Shown piece after piece: positions 16,039 through 24,696 of a stretch of 64,000 nt of DNA. This DNA comes from Thermoplasmata archaeon (GTDB taxonomy: Archaea; Thermoplasmatota; Thermoplasmata; Lutacidiplasmatales; UBA184), in the NCBI GenBank assembly GCA_028864975.1, contig JAGWLG010000006.1, positions 62,001-126,000 of the forward strand, in the 5' to 3' direction. Numbering within the stretch: position 1 is the first letter of the stretch; every line of letters begins with the position of its first letter. Both the position numbers and the translations under genes were made by a program. Below the pieces are notes generated by a model. That model saw only the letters and a program-made list of their open reading frames with translations, did no database searches and had not been told where the DNA came from.

Positions 16039-16444
16039 CCTGGGTGTTCGTCCGCTCGATGTTCGGGTCCTGCAAAGCATGCTTGACCCATCGGTCCAGG
16101 TCACGACGGTCCCGGAAGCGGGCGATCACGAGGGCATCGTAGTCCCCGGTGACATCGTACACCGCGTAGGCATGGTCGTCCTTGGCCAGCCGCTCCTCCA
16201 CTTCGCGGAGCCGACCCTTGGAGACCCTTATCCCGACCACGGCGTGCAGGTCCCATCCTAGGGGCTCGTCCTCGAGCAGGGGAACATACCCTCGGATCAG
16301 ACCCTCGTGCTCCATGGCCTCGATGCGGTGGCTCACCGTCGTGGGGGAGACGTTGAGCCGGCGCGCGAGCTCCCGATGACTGCGTCGGGCGTCCACGTTG
16401 AGCTCCTCGAGCAGGGTCCTGTCCAGGGCGTCGAGGTCGGTCAT
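15962..16444 (-). CDS. Lrp/AsnC-family transcription regulator
   Basis: A 160-residue feast/famine regulator. The N-terminal winged helix begins MTDLDALDRTLLEELNVDAR, with the recognition region LARRLNVSPTTVSHRIEAME. The C-terminal half is the RAM effector domain (LHAVVGIRVSKGRL... VYDVTGDYDALVIARF). Such regulators form octamers and sense amino acids. The ATG at 16444 has GGAGG four bases upstream and a TATA box at 16471-16485. It diverges from glutamine synthetase, so control of glnA and of itself is a reasonable inference. Confidence 0.9.
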   Translation of the reverse strand: MTDLDALDRTLLEELNVDARRSHRELARRLNVSPTTVSHRIEAMEHEGLIRGYVPLLEDEPLGWDLHAVVGIRVSKGRLREVEERLAKDDHAYAVYDVTGDYDALVIARFRDRRDLDRWVKHALQDPNIERTNTQVILNRVKEERRVPLPPRPKRTPAPS

Positions 16445-16470
16445 TTGTCCTCCATCCAGATAAACCACAT

Positions 16471-16485
16471 GCCTATTTTATAGAA
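16471..16485 (-). promoter_or_regulatory. TATA box of the Lrp gene
   Basis: On the minus strand TTCTATAAAATAGGC, the strongest TATA box in the window, about 30 bases before the Lrp ATG. The CTAT/ATAG symmetry around it could also be a regulator site. Confidence 0.65.
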
Positions 16486-16678
16486 TGCAGAGGGATCCAT
16501 GAACAAACGTCCACTCACGCCACGGCAGGGTTGAAGTAAAGGTCCGCCGTCGGAGCTTCGAGGACCGCGGCATGGGGAGGACGGGAGGACTCGGGCAGAG
16601 GGCGGAGGTCGTCGTTGGGACGGCCGAAGCCCAGCTTCAGGGGCCGACCCGCATTCTCCGTGGCGCGGGGAGGCAGAA

Positions 16679-18145
16679 GTGATCGCATCGACCACAGTAC
16701 CGGCGGGCGCAACGGCAGAGACGATCATCGACAAGCTGAAGGCGGAGGAGGTCCGATGGCTGGACCTCCAGTTCGTGGACCTGACGGGTCTGCTCCAGCA
16801 CGTGACGACCCCCGCGAACATGCTCGAGGCCCGCCACTTCTCCGAGGGCATCCCCAAGCTCGACGGCTCGTCCATCCGGGGCTTCACGGACATCCACGAG
16901 TCCGATATGCGGCTCGAGCCGCAGACGAAGACGCTTCGAGCGCTCCCCTGGTACAATCCCCCTCACAAGACCTACAGGATGGTCTGCAACATATGGGAGG
17001 GGTACCGCCACGAGCGGTTCTCCCGGGACCCGCGCTACGCGGCGGAGCGAGCGGAGCAACAGGCCAAGGACCAGGGGTTCGACATCTCCTTCTGGGGCCC
17101 CGAGCTCGAGTTCTTCATCTTCGACAAGGTCCAGATCGACCCCTCGCCCCTGGGCACGACCCAGCCGGGGTCGGGGAACGGCTACAAGATCGAATCGTCG
17201 GAAGCTCCCTGGACGAGCGGGGGTTTCAACCTCCTACCCTTCCCCCTGAAGGGGGGGTACTACGCGGCTCCTCCACGGGACGGGCTCGCCGACCTCCGGA
17301 ACGAGATCTGCTTCATGCTGGAGGACTACTTCGGCATCAAGGTCGAAGCGCACCACCACGAGGTCGCGACCGCGGGCCAGTGCGAAGTGAACATCCGCTT
17401 CGCCCCGCTGGTCGACATGGCGGACAACATCATGACCATGAAGATGGTCATCAAGCGCGTCGCGCAGCAGTACAACAAGGTCGCGACGTTCATGCCCAAG
17501 CCGCTCTTCGGCGACAACGGCAGCGGCATGCACACGCACCAAAGCCTGTGGAAGGACGGTCACAACACCTTCTACGACGCGAGCGAGCCCTACGCCGAGG
17601 TCTCGCAGACCTGCCGGTACTACATCGGTGGGCTGATGGAGCACTCCCGAGCGCTCACGGCGATCACCAACCCCACCACGAACTCCTACCGTCGGCTCGT
17701 CCCCGGCTACGAGGCCCCCGTCTTCATCGCCTGGGCCCGGGGCAACCGCTCCGCGAACTGCCGAGTGCCGGTCTACGAGAAGACCGTGGAGAAAGCGAAG
17801 CGCGTGGAGTTCCGTACCCCCGACCCCTCCTGCAACATCTATCTCGCCCTCGCCGCGATGCAGGCGGCGGGGCTCGACGGGGTCAAGCGCAAGATCGACC
17901 CCGGGAACCCCGTGGACGAGGACATCTACCACCTTACGAAGCACCGACGGACCGAGCTCGGCGTCCGCGAGCTCCCCGGCTCGCTCAACGAGGCCCTGGA
18001 CTCGCTCGAGAGCGACCACGACTTCCTGTCGTCGGTGTTCCCGAAGGATCTGTTCGAGCACTACTACACCCTGAAGCGCAGGGAGGCGCTCGAGGTCTCG
18101 TTGCGGCCGACGCCGCTCGAGTTCTCGATGTACCTCGACGCGTAG
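16679..18145 (+). CDS. glnA: Glutamine synthetase, type I
   Basis: Makes glutamine from glutamate, ammonia and ATP, the entry point for nitrogen. At 488 residues it has the class-I form. Seen: the N-terminal beta-grasp domain (VRWLDLQFVDLTG), DGSSIRGF, the metal-binding FWGPELEFFIF, EAHHHEVATAGQCEVN, the ATP-site FMPKPLFGDNGSGMHTHQSL, NPTTNSYRRLVPGYEAPV and RVEFRTPDPSCN. The adenylylation-loop region (LTKHRRTELGVRELPGSL) lacks the adenylylated Tyr context of enteric enzymes, so regulation is more likely by small proteins or transcription. GTG at 16679 has GGAGG upstream. It diverges from an Lrp gene and ends at a strong hairpin. Confidence 0.96.
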   Translation: MIASTTVPAGATAETIIDKLKAEEVRWLDLQFVDLTGLLQHVTTPANMLEARHFSEGIPKLDGSSIRGFTDIHESDMRLEPQTKTLRALPWYNPPHKTYRMVCNIWEGYRHERFSRDPRYAAERAEQQAKDQGFDISFWGPELEFFIFDKVQIDPSPLGTTQPGSGNGYKIESSEAPWTSGGFNLLPFPLKGGYYAAPPRDGLADLRNEICFMLEDYFGIKVEAHHHEVATAGQCEVNIRFAPLVDMADNIMTMKMVIKRVAQQYNKVATFMPKPLFGDNGSGMHTHQSLWKDGHNTFYDASEPYAEVSQTCRYYIGGLMEHSRALTAITNPTTNSYRRLVPGYEAPVFIAWARGNRSANCRVPVYEKTVEKAKRVEFRTPDPSCNIYLALAAMQAAGLDGVKRKIDPGNPVDEDIYHLTKHRRTELGVRELPGSLNEALDSLESDHDFLSSVFPKDLFEHYYTLKRREALEVSLRPTPLEFSMYLDA

Positions 18146-18157
18146 GCCTCCGCCCGG

Positions 18158-18190
18158 GTGGCCCGGGAGGAAGAAGTCCTCCCGGGCCAC
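18158..18190 (+). terminator. Perfect 13-bp hairpin after glnA
   Basis: GTGGCCCGGGAGG (18158-18170) pairs exactly with CCTCCCGGGCCAC (18178-18190) around a seven-base loop, starting 12 bases after the glnA stop. There is no U-tract, so it is not a classic intrinsic terminator. Position and strength point to 3'-end formation or stability. It also separates convergent glnA and pyk. Confidence 0.65.
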
Positions 18191-18209
18191 GATCAGACTT
18201 GGTGTGTCG

Positions 18210-18237
18210 CCCTCGGCGCCTCCGCTTTCGGCGAGGG
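18210..18237. terminator. Second hairpin between glnA and pyk
   Basis: CCCTCG (18210-18215) pairs with CGAGGG (18232-18237). It is weaker than the hairpin at 18158, sits 47 bases after the pyk stop on the minus strand, and could mark the pyk 3' end. Confidence 0.3.
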
Positions 18238-18283
18238 TCGGTGTGCCGCGGTGCGGTCCAGCTCTCTCTGGAGATGACCCGCC

Positions 18284-19750
18284 CTAGATCTCGACCACAT
18301 TGAGCAGGTTCGTCGGCCTCCCTTCGAGGGGATAACCCGCGGTCAGGACCACACGGTCGCCGCGCGCCAAGTGCAGCTCCTCGATACCCGCGGTCCGCGC
18401 CGCCTCCCGGAGACCGTCCAACGGAAGCTTCGCGGGGACCCCTCGAGACCGGACCCCCCAGAGGAGACCGACCGCGGCCTGCGTCGCGGCCTGGGAAGTG
18501 AGCACGAGCAGGGGAGGTTTCGGGCGCAGTCGGGCGACCAGCCGAGCGGTCCGCCCGGAGTGCGTGGGGACGACGATCGCTCGGGCCCCGATCCGAGCCG
18601 CAAGACGTACGGCGGCTTCCGCGACCGCGCCCTCCTCTCCGTGAAGCTCGGACCCCGCCAGTTCCCCTTCCTTGCCGAGGAACGACCCTCCGGGGGACCG
18701 CCAGAGGGCGGGCTCCGTCGCCTCCGCGATCTCCGCGAGGAACCGGACGGCCTCCTGGGGATGTTCACCCACCGCGGTCTCTTCCGAAAGCATGAGAGCG
18801 TCGGCGCCATCCAGGACAGCGTTCGCGACGTCGGTCGCCTCCGCGCGGGTCGGTCGCGGCGCCTTGACCATGCTGAGGAGCATCTGGGTCGCGACCACGC
18901 AGGGCTTGGCCGCCCGCCTCGCGGCCGTGACGAGCTCCTTTTGGACCATGGCCAGGCTGGCGAGGGGTACCTCGATCCCCAGGTCGCCCCGAGCGACCAT
19001 GATCCCGTCCGACTCCTCGAGGATCCCCACCTGGTTGCGGAGCGCTTCCGCCCGCTCGATCTTGGCGAGCAGGTAGGGAGGGCGGTCGGGGGCCAGGTTC
19101 TTCAAGTGCGCCCGGGCCAGTCTGAGGTCCGCGGCCGAGGCCACGAACGAGAGGGCGACCCAGTCGACCTCTTCCTCCACCGCGAGCTTCAGGTCCTGAA
19201 GGTCCTTCTTGCCCAGGACTTCCGAGCGCAGGGTCGATCCGGGGAAGTAGACTCCTTGGTGGGAGGAGATGTTTCCCCCTTGCACGACCCGCACCACGGC
19301 TCGGGTCTTGTCGACCTCTTCGACGAGGAGCTCCAGGGCGGCATCGCCGAGCAGGACCTGTTGACGAGGCCGAAGGACCTTCAGGAAGCCTTCGACGTCC
19401 ACCGGCAGGGCGGGAGGGTCCGAGGGTCCCTTCGATTCTCGCAGTTCGATCTTCTCCCCAGCCGAGAGGGTCCAGACCTCCGGGCGGAGCTCTCCCAGCC
19501 GGTGCTTCGGCCCTTGGAGGTCCGCGACCAGGGTCACCGAACGCCCGACAGCGCTGGCCACCTTCCGAGCGCGCTCGACGATCAGCCGGTGCTGGTCGTC
19601 GTCCCCATGCGAGAAGTTGATACGGAACGCGTCGGCGCCCGCCGCCAAGAGACCCCGGATCGCTTCCTCCGAAAGCGTGGCGGGCCCAATGGTGGCAAGG
19701 ATCCTGGTCCGGGGCACGGCGGGGAGACGGGCGTCTCCCGTTTGAAACAT
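18284..19750 (-). CDS. pyk: Pyruvate kinase
   Basis: Converts phosphoenolpyruvate and ADP to pyruvate and ATP, the last step of glycolysis. Seen: RTRILATIGPAT at the N-terminus, FRINFSHGD (phosphate/metal site), ADLQGPKHRLG, the catalytic Lys in LLAKIERAEALRN, the metal ligands in MVARGDLGIEVP, and SEETAVGEHPQEAV. The C-terminal allosteric domain is complete (IVVPTHSGRTARLV). At 488 residues it is standard size. The frame stays open upstream, but the ATG at 19750 lies just before the conserved start of the family; upstream sequence looks non-coding. No Shine-Dalgarno is seen. Confidence 0.95.
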   Translation of the reverse strand: MFQTGDARLPAVPRTRILATIGPATLSEEAIRGLLAAGADAFRINFSHGDDDQHRLIVERARKVASAVGRSVTLVADLQGPKHRLGELRPEVWTLSAGEKIELRESKGPSDPPALPVDVEGFLKVLRPRQQVLLGDAALELLVEEVDKTRAVVRVVQGGNISSHQGVYFPGSTLRSEVLGKKDLQDLKLAVEEEVDWVALSFVASAADLRLARAHLKNLAPDRPPYLLAKIERAEALRNQVGILEESDGIMVARGDLGIEVPLASLAMVQKELVTAARRAAKPCVVATQMLLSMVKAPRPTRAEATDVANAVLDGADALMLSEETAVGEHPQEAVRFLAEIAEATEPALWRSPGGSFLGKEGELAGSELHGEEGAVAEAAVRLAARIGARAIVVPTHSGRTARLVARLRPKPPLLVLTSQAATQAAVGLLWGVRSRGVPAKLPLDGLREAARTAGIEELHLARGDRVVLTAGYPLEGRPTNLLNVVEI

Positions 19751-19818
19751 TGTGAGCGCACTCAGGTCGATTGGGACCGTCTCCGAGGGAGAGGTTCGGG
19801 GGGGAGAGCCCCCCGTTT

Positions 19819-20685
19819 TCAGAGGTAGACCGAAACGCTGCCGACGGCGAACCGCTCCAGGTTCGCGAGATAGCGCCGAGGCACCCGGCCCGACGGCGGG
19901 TCCATCTCCCCGCCACGCGCGCTCGTGAGCTGGCGGGAGAGCGCTTCCTTGACCGGTAGGAACGTCTCGGAGACCCACTCCGGGGCATTGAGCAGGAGCT
20001 TCGCCCGCGCGAGGGGGGACGGGTCGGTCTCTCCGGAGGCCTCGAAGGCCGCCACGGCCGAGAAGTAGAGGTTCTCGGCCTTCCAACTGGACGGGTAGAC
20101 CGCGATCTGGCCGGAGCGCTCGAACGCCTCCGAGGCCTGCAGGAAGTGGAGACGACGCGCCACAGGGTCCTGGGCGGTCAGGCCGAGCAGGAGGTTGCCC
20201 TGCCCCTGGAACCAGGGCGCAAAGCCCGAGAGCTGGCAGAGCAGGAGCCGGGGGACGACGGCCCGACGGACCTCCCGCCACTCCCCCCGAAAGAGGTGGA
20301 CCCAGGCCAGCGTGAGGAGCGTGTCGTACCACCAGAACTGGTTGCGTTGGGTCCGGAGCAGGCCGGGGTCGATCTCCTGCATCGCTTCGTCATAGAACCC
20401 GAGGTCGAGCAGGGCACGGCCCTCGAGGCTCTTCGCCGCCCACCAGATGAACGGCAACTTCGGCGCATGCATCAGGAGCGTCCTAGCCCCGATGAGCGCC
20501 TGCCCCGGGTTCCCGCTCATCAACGCCTCCTCGTAGGCGCCGAGCCGGAGGTCGATCGAGGAGCCTTCGGAGAGGTACTCGGCGGCCCCGACCTCCTCCC
20601 CCAAGGCCGCAATGGCGCGCTCGCGGTGGCCCAGCGACAACTGGACCCGGACCTCACCGTCGATATTGTGGGAACTCACGGCCAT
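19819..20685 (-). CDS. Helical-repeat (TPR-like) protein of unknown function
   Basis: A 288-residue all-helical protein with TPR-like pairs, for example RALLDLGFYDEAMQEIDPGL and LAWVHLFRGEWREVRRA, and tryptophan-rich turns (FIWWAAKSLEG, QFWWYDTL). This resembles the tandem helical domains of bacterial MalT-type regulators, but no DNA-binding or NTPase domain is attached. ATG at 20685 is chosen; a TATA word (GCTTATACGC) lies about 60 bases upstream at 20741-20752. It is followed by pyk on the same strand after a 68-base gap. Confidence 0.55.
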   Translation of the reverse strand: MAVSSHNIDGEVRVQLSLGHRERAIAALGEEVGAAEYLSEGSSIDLRLGAYEEALMSGNPGQALIGARTLLMHAPKLPFIWWAAKSLEGRALLDLGFYDEAMQEIDPGLLRTQRNQFWWYDTLLTLAWVHLFRGEWREVRRAVVPRLLLCQLSGFAPWFQGQGNLLLGLTAQDPVARRLHFLQASEAFERSGQIAVYPSSWKAENLYFSAVAAFEASGETDPSPLARAKLLLNAPEWVSETFLPVKEALSRQLTSARGGEMDPPSGRVPRRYLANLERFAVGSVSVYL

Positions 20686-20740
20686 AGAACGGAGCCCCGG
20701 GACCTCGGCCCCGGAGTCCTCGAGATAGATATGCGCCCAA

Positions 20741-20752
20741 ATGCGTATAAGC
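20741..20752 (-). promoter_or_regulatory. TATA element, 12-mer shared with another promoter
   Basis: Minus strand GCTTATACGCAT. The identical 12-mer occurs at 39802-39813 upstream of the secreted PKD protein gene. Confidence 0.5.
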
Positions 20753-20892
20753 CCTTTCCGGCGGGCCGCTTCGTCGCTCGGAGCCCAGAGGGCTCCCGGA
20801 CTGAGGAGGCCGTCGGCTCCGTGGGGGACCTCGCGGAGGAGTTCGGTCGCGTGAGGTAGGCTTTTCTGCTCGCCCGCTCGTCGTCCAGCTCG

Positions 20893-22581
20893 ATGGTCCA
20901 CCCCGGTTTGCGGGTCGGGGACCTGGTGGAACTGATCGACCACCAGGAGGTCCTCCTCCCGGACTTCCAGCGCGGCTACGTCTGGCGGCGGCCCCAGATC
21001 CTGAAGTTCCTGGACTCGCTCTACCGGGGGTACCCGATCGGCCAGGTCCTCCTCTGGATCCCCCCCCAGTCCTCTGCCGAGGGAGACGGAGCCCAGCAGG
21101 GCCGACCGCTCGGGACGACCCCCGGTCAGGTGGCGGGATCGACCATCTTCGCCTCGGCCGAGCGGGCCGAGAGGGTCCAAGGGACCCGGTCCACCGCCCG
21201 GGCCGCGCCCCCCCAGTTCGTGCTGGACGGCCAGCAACGGCTCACCACGCTCTACCGCATCCTTCGTGGCGATGAGGGGTCCCGGGTCAGGTTCCACGCC
21301 GCCGACGAGATGTTCATGGGGGAGACGGCCGCGTCGGGCAAGGACCCCCTCTGGGTGTCCGTGGGGGACATCCTAGGATCGGGACGAGGACTCTCCAAAG
21401 CGCTCTCCCGACTTCAGAAGGAGCTCAAGCTGGCTCCGGATGACGCGGCCTTCGAGCGATACCAAGCGAACCTCCAGCGCCTCGCGCTGGTGCGGGAGCG
21501 GGTCCTCCCCGTCGATGTCGTCCGTCTCGCCGACCCGGAGCAGGTGGCGGAGCTCTTCGTCCGCATCAACTCTGGGACGCCGCTCCGAAGGGCAGAGCTG
21601 GCCCTTGCCCAGCTGGCGTGGCGCTGGCCGGGGGCGCTCGTGGTCCGTCTCGGGGACGCGCTCGAGGAGTTCGTCGAGGCCGGCTTCGACTTCTCCGCCC
21701 CCTTCCTCATGCGCTGCTTCGTCTCGGTGGCGACCGGGCAGCCCAGCCTCTCCAACCTGGAGTCGCTCTGGAAGCTCAACGAGATCACTCTCTCGAAGAA
21801 CTGGGAGAAGGCCCACAACGGCCTTCGGAGCACCGTCGCCTTCGTCCAGGAGGTCGCGCGGCTCCCGACAGGAGACGACCTCCCTTCGCTCAACACGCTG
21901 GTCCCGATGACCACGCTCTTCGCGAAGAGCATCCGGCTCGATGCCGCTCAGACCCAGCAGCTCCTCTACTGGTTCCTCGTCGCAGGCGCCTTCGGGCGCT
22001 ACGGCACGAACGTCGAAGCCCGGTTGGGCGAGGACCTTCGTGCGATCTACACCCAGACCCCCCTGAAGAGCCTCCTGGAGAACCTGGAGAGGTCTACGGC
22101 CGCCCCCGCGGCCGTGCCACCGGCCGAGCTCGAGGGACGCGGGGTAGGCTCCGGAGTCTATCTCCTCATGGCGAGCTTGCTACGGATGAAGGGGGTCCAG
22201 GACTGGTTCCCGCCCTCGGTCGGGGGACGGCCGCCCTCGCCCGCCCGGGGAGAACGCGACCTGGTGGTCCAGCCCATCTTCAGCCGAAAGCAGCTCCAGG
22301 ACGCAGGAGCGGACCCCGAGCTAAGCGAGGAGATGGCGAACCAGCTGCTCCTCCCGCACCGACCCCCCTCCAAGTGGGCGCAGCTCAATCCGGAGGACCT
22401 CCTCGGGAAGGCGACCGCACAACAGATCCGCGACCAGTGGGTCCCCGAGTCGAAGATGCTCTGGGTGGCACCGCGCGCAAAAGAGTTCCTCGAGGCGAGG
22501 AGGGTGATCCTGGCCAAGGCGTTCACCTTGTCGCTCGAGGCGCTGCACGCCGGGCGCCCGGCGTTCTCTCAGGGCCCGTGA
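20893..22581 (+). CDS. DUF262 (GmrS-like) protein with degenerate HNH region
   Basis: A 562-residue protein with the DUF262 ParB-like fold: LLPDFQRGYVWRR (about 21-33), FVLDGQQRLTTLY (109-121, the DGQQR motif that binds nucleotide) and ELFVRINSGTPL (near 220). In type IV enzymes such as GmrSD this domain uses NTP energy and is joined to a DUF1524 HNH nuclease that cuts glucosylated DNA. The corresponding C-terminal stretch here reads VVQPIFSRKQL, then SEEMANQLLLPHR, where active enzymes have a DHIFP-type motif: the catalytic His is missing. It may bind modified DNA without cutting, or use another active site. A TATA-like GGCTTTTCTG precedes the ATG by about 27 bases. Confidence 0.75.
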   Translation: MVHPGLRVGDLVELIDHQEVLLPDFQRGYVWRRPQILKFLDSLYRGYPIGQVLLWIPPQSSAEGDGAQQGRPLGTTPGQVAGSTIFASAERAERVQGTRSTARAAPPQFVLDGQQRLTTLYRILRGDEGSRVRFHAADEMFMGETAASGKDPLWVSVGDILGSGRGLSKALSRLQKELKLAPDDAAFERYQANLQRLALVRERVLPVDVVRLADPEQVAELFVRINSGTPLRRAELALAQLAWRWPGALVVRLGDALEEFVEAGFDFSAPFLMRCFVSVATGQPSLSNLESLWKLNEITLSKNWEKAHNGLRSTVAFVQEVARLPTGDDLPSLNTLVPMTTLFAKSIRLDAAQTQQLLYWFLVAGAFGRYGTNVEARLGEDLRAIYTQTPLKSLLENLERSTAAPAAVPPAELEGRGVGSGVYLLMASLLRMKGVQDWFPPSVGGRPPSPARGERDLVVQPIFSRKQLQDAGADPELSEEMANQLLLPHRPPSKWAQLNPEDLLGKATAQQIRDQWVPESKMLWVAPRAKEFLEARRVILAKAFTLSLEALHAGRPAFSQGP

Positions 22582-22689
22582 GATCGCACTCTGCCTGCCA
22601 CCCCTGGGTTCGTCCCTGACCCGAAGGGCCCGGAGTGCCGGAATTCGCCACTATCGAGGAACGACGCCCATACGCCCATATAGGGGCGA

Positions 22690-22726
22690 ATGCTACGATA
22701 TGACGTGCAACGCTGGAGGGTAGCAT
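22690..22726 (+). promoter_or_regulatory. Inverted repeat around promoter/ribosome site
   Basis: ATGCTAC (22690-22696) and GTAGCAT (22720-22726) are perfect inverted repeats enclosing the ribosome-site-like GGAGGG, four bases before the ATG at 22730 and just after a TATA-like CCATATAGG (22676-22684). It could be an operator or an RNA hairpin blocking translation. Confidence 0.4.
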
Positions 22727-22729
22727 AGC

Positions 22730-23518
22730 ATGGAGGTGGGCGTCCCCCCCTCATGCCCCCTGCCTGCGGGCCCTCTGAGCGAGCTCTTCAAGGGAAGGCG
22801 GAGCGAGCCCGAACAGCAGGCGCTCCGCGAGGAGATGCGCCACCGCCTCCACCCGATCACGTGCAGGATCTGCCGACAGGAGCTCGCGTACTTCCGCGAC
22901 GTCGGAAGGTTCCCGCTCGAAGAGCGCGACGTTCAGGGCGCGTACCTGGCAGGACGCGGCTACCGCTCGCTGCTGACCATCTGGTGGGGCCGGGTCGCGG
23001 ACCACCTGGCGGGCGACCTCAAGGAGATGCCGGCGGTCTCGAGCTACTACCGGCACATGTCGTTCCATCTCGGGGTACGGACGGAGCGCGAGGGGACCGA
23101 CGAAGACGGGACGACCAGCATGCTGGCACGTTCCGGAGGGTTCGCGACCGCTCCTCCCGATACGCCTTCTCCCACCCCAGCCTCGGTCGCGACCGCTTCA
23201 AAGCCCTCATTCCCCACGTTCATCCCGGTCCCGGTTCCGGAGCCCGCGCAATCGCCGGCGTGGTCCACGGCGCGGGTCGAGGTGCCCCTGGGCGAGCCGT
23301 CGGTGCTCCGAATGGCCCGCACGATGGTCAAGTTGACCGAGCTCGCAGAGCGCCGTGTTCCTGCCCCAAGGACGGCCGCCTCGAAGCTCACGGCCTCCTC
23401 CTCAGAAGTGCTGGGTCGGGCGGCCGGAACCTCGGCCTCCACGGGGGGGTACGCGATCGGTGCTGCGAACATCGCTCCTGACTTGAGGAAGAAGCGCGCA
23501 CCGCCTCGGTCGGCATAG
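22730..23518 (+). CDS. Hypothetical protein with CxxC and low-complexity tail
   Basis: A 262-residue protein. The N-terminal 120 residues look globular: a charged helix (EPEQQALREEMRHRL), ITCRICRQELAYF (a CxxC pair, possible half zinc site), and RSLLTIWWGRVADHL. From about 125 the chain is Pro/Thr/Ser/Ala-rich and probably disordered, ending in basic residues (RKKRAPPRS). No known family. The inverted repeat just upstream suggests regulation. It stands alone between the DUF262 gene and a leftward operon; with DUF262 it could form a defence-type pair, but nothing in the sequence proves it. Confidence 0.5.
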   Translation: MEVGVPPSCPLPAGPLSELFKGRRSEPEQQALREEMRHRLHPITCRICRQELAYFRDVGRFPLEERDVQGAYLAGRGYRSLLTIWWGRVADHLAGDLKEMPAVSSYYRHMSFHLGVRTEREGTDEDGTTSMLARSGGFATAPPDTPSPTPASVATASKPSFPTFIPVPVPEPAQSPAWSTARVEVPLGEPSVLRMARTMVKLTELAERRVPAPRTAASKLTASSSEVLGRAAGTSASTGGYAIGAANIAPDLRKKRAPPRSA

Positions 23519-23585
23519 CGACCTCCGGGCTTGGCTAGGAAGTGACCCGAGCCTCGGGCGAGAGCGGGCAGGTCCCGCCCACCGG

Positions 23586-23798
23586 CTACTTTCCGCGCTT
23601 GGGAGGCGTGGCAGGGACGTGGTAGACCGTTCCGGTCCGGTCCATTTGGGCGGCGAGACGGCGGACCTCCTTCTCCAATCCCGCGAGGAGGGCCTCTGCG
23701 TGGGCGTGGTCCGTGCAGTGTCCCCCGCTCTTGGCGGCACACTCCTTGTACGCCCGACGAAGTTCTTCCAACGAGATCGCCCCGACCACTGCCGCCAT
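23586..23798 (-). CDS. Small helical protein, 70 residues
   Basis: ATG at 23798 (MAAVVGAISLEELRRAYKEC). Two amphipathic helices flank a KSGGHCTDHAHAEALL segment rich in Cys and His that could bind metal. The C-terminus is basic (PPKRGK). No family recognised. It follows the aldo/keto reductase gene by 26 bases on the same strand, so it is likely co-transcribed with it. Confidence 0.5.
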   Translation of the reverse strand: MAAVVGAISLEELRRAYKECAAKSGGHCTDHAHAEALLAGLEKEVRRLAAQMDRTGTVYHVPATPPKRGK

Positions 23799-23824
23799 TG
23801 ATGGGGCGGAAGCGGAGAAGGATT

Positions 23825-24652
23825 TCAACTCGACGCCTGGGCCGGCTTCGAGAAGACCCTGGAGACCGCCTCGCGCTCCTCCTCGTCGAACCAAGGGGGG
23901 GATCCGGACGCGGCGTTCTCGGTGGGACGACCCACGACGGAGGTCGCGGGAAGCACCACGTCCACCCTGGGGTCGGAGAGGACCCACTTGAGCAGGACCT
24001 GCGCCCAGGTCGCGACCCCCTTCGGGCGCAACCGCTCCATGAGGTCGCGAGGGGGCACCTGGTGAAGGAGGTCGCCGGTCCCGAGGGGCTTCATGACCAG
24101 CACTCCGAGACCGAGTTCCTCGGCTAGGGGGAGCAACCGGTCCGCGGCCTCTCGGTCCCGGGCATTGTAGGGGACCTGGACCGTATCGATCTTTCCGGAG
24201 GACATGAGGTCGGCAAGGTCCCCAAAGGCCTCTCTCCGATAGTGCGTCGCGCCGACCCACGAGACTTGCCCCGTAGAGCGGAGCTCCAACAGTTTGGGCA
24301 GGACTTCCGCTTGTCGAGAGAGGTTGTGGATCTGGTACAGGTCGACCTGGCCCTGGAAGAACCGGAGGGCCGACGCGATCTGCTCGTCCCGTTCGCCCTC
24401 CACCTTGGCCCAGACCTTCGTGGCCACGAACGCCTCCTTTCGATGGTGGCCAAGCGCCTCGCCGAGGACCCTTTCTGCCTCACCGTACATCGGCGACGAG
24501 TCGAAGAGGCGGGTCCCCGCCCGAAGGGCCTCGGAGACCAACTGGTGGCGTACGCGCTCTGCGGGGTCACCCCGGACGTCGAACGTCTTCCAGGTCCCCA
24601 TCCCAACGACGGGGAGGGAGGGCCCTCGGGAGCCCAACCGGCGCATCTCCAT
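23825..24652 (-). CDS. Aldo/keto reductase
   Basis: A 275-residue NADPH-dependent oxidoreductase of the AKR superfamily (TIM barrel). The catalytic tetrad is visible: Asp in RLFDSSPMYG (~51), Tyr in MYG (~56), Lys in FVATKVWAK (~79) and His in YQIHNLS (~108). The cofactor-binding C-terminal region (LPATSVVGRPTENAAS) is present. The physiological carbonyl substrate is not predictable. It is slightly short but complete at both ends and is probably co-transcribed with the small gene at 23586. Confidence 0.88.
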   Translation of the reverse strand: MEMRRLGSRGPSLPVVGMGTWKTFDVRGDPAERVRHQLVSEALRAGTRLFDSSPMYGEAERVLGEALGHHRKEAFVATKVWAKVEGERDEQIASALRFFQGQVDLYQIHNLSRQAEVLPKLLELRSTGQVSWVGATHYRREAFGDLADLMSSGKIDTVQVPYNARDREAADRLLPLAEELGLGVLVMKPLGTGDLLHQVPPRDLMERLRPKGVATWAQVLLKWVLSDPRVDVVLPATSVVGRPTENAASGSPPWFDEEEREAVSRVFSKPAQASS

Positions 24653-24696
24653 GGTCGCTTCGACGGGAGCGGCCGTGCCTTAAGGAGGCACGAGCG

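Noticed and set aside
18284..20332. Pyruvate kinase with a 190-residue N-terminal extension
   Set aside because: The open frame upstream of the ATG at 19750 is Arg/Pro/Gly-rich and antisense to nothing conserved; the kinase domain starts at the ATG, and the helical-repeat gene in another frame explains the region.
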